From the NCBI RefSeq assembly GCF_023856365.1, contig NC_064551.1:20026349-20090348 (forward strand): 64,000 nucleotides of DNA. The letters run 5' to 3'. The notes under the pieces are model-generated. The model did no database searches, was not told the DNA's origin, and saw only the letters and a program-made list of their open reading frames with translations. The stretch's first letter is position 1. Each line of letters opens with the position of its first letter. Of this stretch, positions 61,859 through 64,000 are shown piece by piece. The translations under genes and the position numbers were made by a program. Source of the DNA: Brienomyrus brachyistius (lineage: Eukaryota; Chordata; Actinopteri; Osteoglossiformes; Mormyridae).

Positions 61859-62449
61859 CCAGATAGAGAAATAAAACTTGTCGTGTAAGTTATTGATTTC
61901 TATTGTAACAGAAAGTATTAAAATCAGAAACCAAAATCAAATAATTTCCCAGGTTTTTGGAGCCCCCCCCTCCAGGCAGGGTCCTGGTCAGGCAGGTCTG
62001 CCATTACCCGCGGTCTGAAGCCCCATGTGCACGATTCTTGTTTTTCTTGCCTTATTTGACCAGATGACCGCTCTCTCATTACGCTGCACCACACAGCCAG
62101 AGGCTATAATCATTAAGACCACACAAATAACTACGGTGTGAAAATACAGCCCTTCAATTTAACGTCTGCCTTGTAATTATGCCCCCTTGGCTCGGAGACT
62201 TAACTGACGGTAAATGGAAGACTTTGCTTAATTACCCTTGACGTTAATCAGTTTACAAAGCTGCCAACAACACTATTCGGCAAATGCACCAGCCCAACTG
62301 AAATAATGACCTGCCACATGGGTGTAACTCACGCTAAAAGGGGAGCCTTACCAGTACAGATCAGTAAACCAGTTCATGCTAAATCTCCCTATAAACCCAT
62401 TTCAGCAGAGATGCTGGGATATCTGATATTTGTAAGGCAGACATGAAGA

Positions 62450-62492
62450 CCCCCCCCCACACACACACACACACAAACACACAAACACACCC
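62450..62492. repeat. C-run plus (CA)n microsatellite
   Basis: Nine C, then CA dinucleotides with AAACAC interruptions, then a second short C run. Confidence 0.9.
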
Positions 62493-64000
62493 CCCAGAGC
62501 CACTTCCAGAGGGATATACTTCACGCCGCTCCCCCGGCTCCCAAAGCAGCTGTCTCCATGTCTGGAAGTGGAATTTGGGGTAGAGACCCACCCAGATTCT
62601 ACAAGGCCCTGCCTGGCGACTGCTTCATTTGCTAGGTTCTCGACCCCAAACTCTGAATCACCACTGGTGGCGATTTTGAGAAAAAGGGCCCACAGACGTA
62701 CTCTTTGTGTAGGTAACGCATGTGCTGAGCAACAACCTTAACCACACCTTTAAAGGACAGACATATTCCTGTTGGGGGGGGTGGGGGGGCTGCAGTCTCA
62801 TTCTAACAGTTCTCCTGCATCTTGTTCCATGTTTCATCTTGATGTTGTGTTTGTTGTCACTGTCCTTTTTCTGGAAAATCCCTCACGTCATAGTAAAGGA
62901 CTGAGACTGACGCTCTTATATTTCCTTGTTGATGAGCTCTGTTTCAGTGGCTCTTTACAGCAACCTTGTCAGATCTTCAGTCCCTAGTCAACTCACCATG
63001 AGAAGAAAAAAATTCTGAATGAACCTTATTCAGTACAGTGCTGGGGAGGGGGGAGGAGATGTGGGTAACTGACTGTATATTTATCTTTCAACAAAAAGGC
63101 AAAATAATGTACAAAGCTGGCTGATTAGGAAATACATCCATTACTGTGCCATGTGTTGTCTTCAAATGGTAAGTCGGAGTATTTTGGAAAATACTTATTC
63201 AGCATTTAGGGGATGTTTAATTCAAATAAGATTCCTTTTTTTAGGAATGTAATGTGTAATATTACAGTGGTGACTTTGTAATTATAATAAAATTTGATTA
63301 CCCCTTTTTCTGGGAAGCTTTGCGAATTTGAAAGCGATTTGAAAATAAAACCATTCAAAACGATAAAGTAATTGTAGTCATGTCACGGTAAAATTTTATC
63401 TAAATATAGGCATATCATAATACCATCAATTAAAATGCATTATGTATTACTGATCTTGTTCTTGTTGCTGCATTCCAGATTAACAATTAAAACCATAAAT
63501 ATCACCTCTAATCTAAAAAGGTTCTCGTGTACTCGACACATGTAGCGATTAACACACGTGTTTAACACCTTTGACAAGAGCCAAATTTGTCTGCCATTTC
63601 CGACCATTAGAGAAGTCATTACGGGCTAATGCAAGTCAGCACTACAGATTATAGGTTGCATTTAACTGCATTTGCCAGATGGCCTTCTGTAGGAAGAATT
63701 AAATTAATCTTAAAAGGTGCAGGATGTCTTTTTCTCAACACCTATTTAACACAGGTTGTCTATACACTTGAATCATACGAAAGTATGTTATACATTTAGG
63801 AAGATATTTCATATATAAATGGACTAAAATAAAACAACAGTAATCAAAGTTTTTTTGCGATAAATGCATTACATGCGATAATTCGTACATCCGTGGTCAA
63901 TTTAGTAAACCAACACTAGTGGCCAAAATTGTGGAAATACTTTCAGTTTTTAGAGACTGCAGAACTTTATTCAGCTCCGGTTACTTAATCGTCCAATGTT

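Larger units (their letters stand above)
42934..64000 (-). other. Upstream EVA1 intron or 5' flank (21 kb), no exon identified
   Basis: The missing first EVA1 exon must end in phase 1 and lie to the right of 42933. I checked visible minus-strand donor-like sites (for example near 43127, 49847, 50438, 60262 and 62349). None has an in-frame start and signal-peptide-like frame of the correct phase. No other gene is supported here. The content is transposons, minisatellites and unique sequence. Confidence 0.5.

Overview
The window is vertebrate nuclear DNA, almost certainly from a ray-finned (teleost-type) fish. The evidence is split exons with GT-AG junctions, many tRNA-derived SINEs, small terminal-inverted-repeat elements, a solo LTR, a LINE reverse-transcriptase tail, (CA)n and (ATCC)n microsatellites and long G/C homopolymers. 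There are no bacterial-style operons. From memory of similar repeats, an early-branching teleost such as an osteoglossomorph is possible, but I cannot show this.

Only one protein gene can be supported. It lies on the minus strand from the window's right half to its left end and belongs to the EVA1 (FAM176) family. I recognised six coding exons, all with compatible splice phases: 42933-42719, 38200-38077, 36911-36759, 31542-31399, 6650-6519 and 4894-4524 (stop TAG). Joined, they encode about 379 residues: two galactose-binding SUEL lectin domains with eight cysteines each, a short linker, one membrane helix and a cytoplasmic tail. The first exon (start codon and signal peptide) was not found; it lies to the right of 42933 or outside the window. 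The lectin ectodomain resembles EVA1C, while the membrane helix and tail resemble EVA1A, down to the last residues SLNRYY. This mixed architecture is the most interesting point in the window.

Layout: 1-4523 is the 3' flank or 3' UTR, with two transposon copies. 4524-42933 is the gene, dominated by a 24.7 kb intron (6651-31398) that holds a full-length SINE, a solo LTR with a perfect 5-bp target duplication and a nested DNA transposon. 42934-64000 is upstream intron or 5' flank with no supported exon. It holds a 34-bp minisatellite, an AT-rich palindrome, a LINE fragment, a foldback element inside a TIR element inside an older repeat, and further SINEs. Apart from the EVA1 exons and the LINE fragment (48744-49058), the open frames look like chance frames in noncoding DNA; one acidic frame at 54163-54426 is left open.
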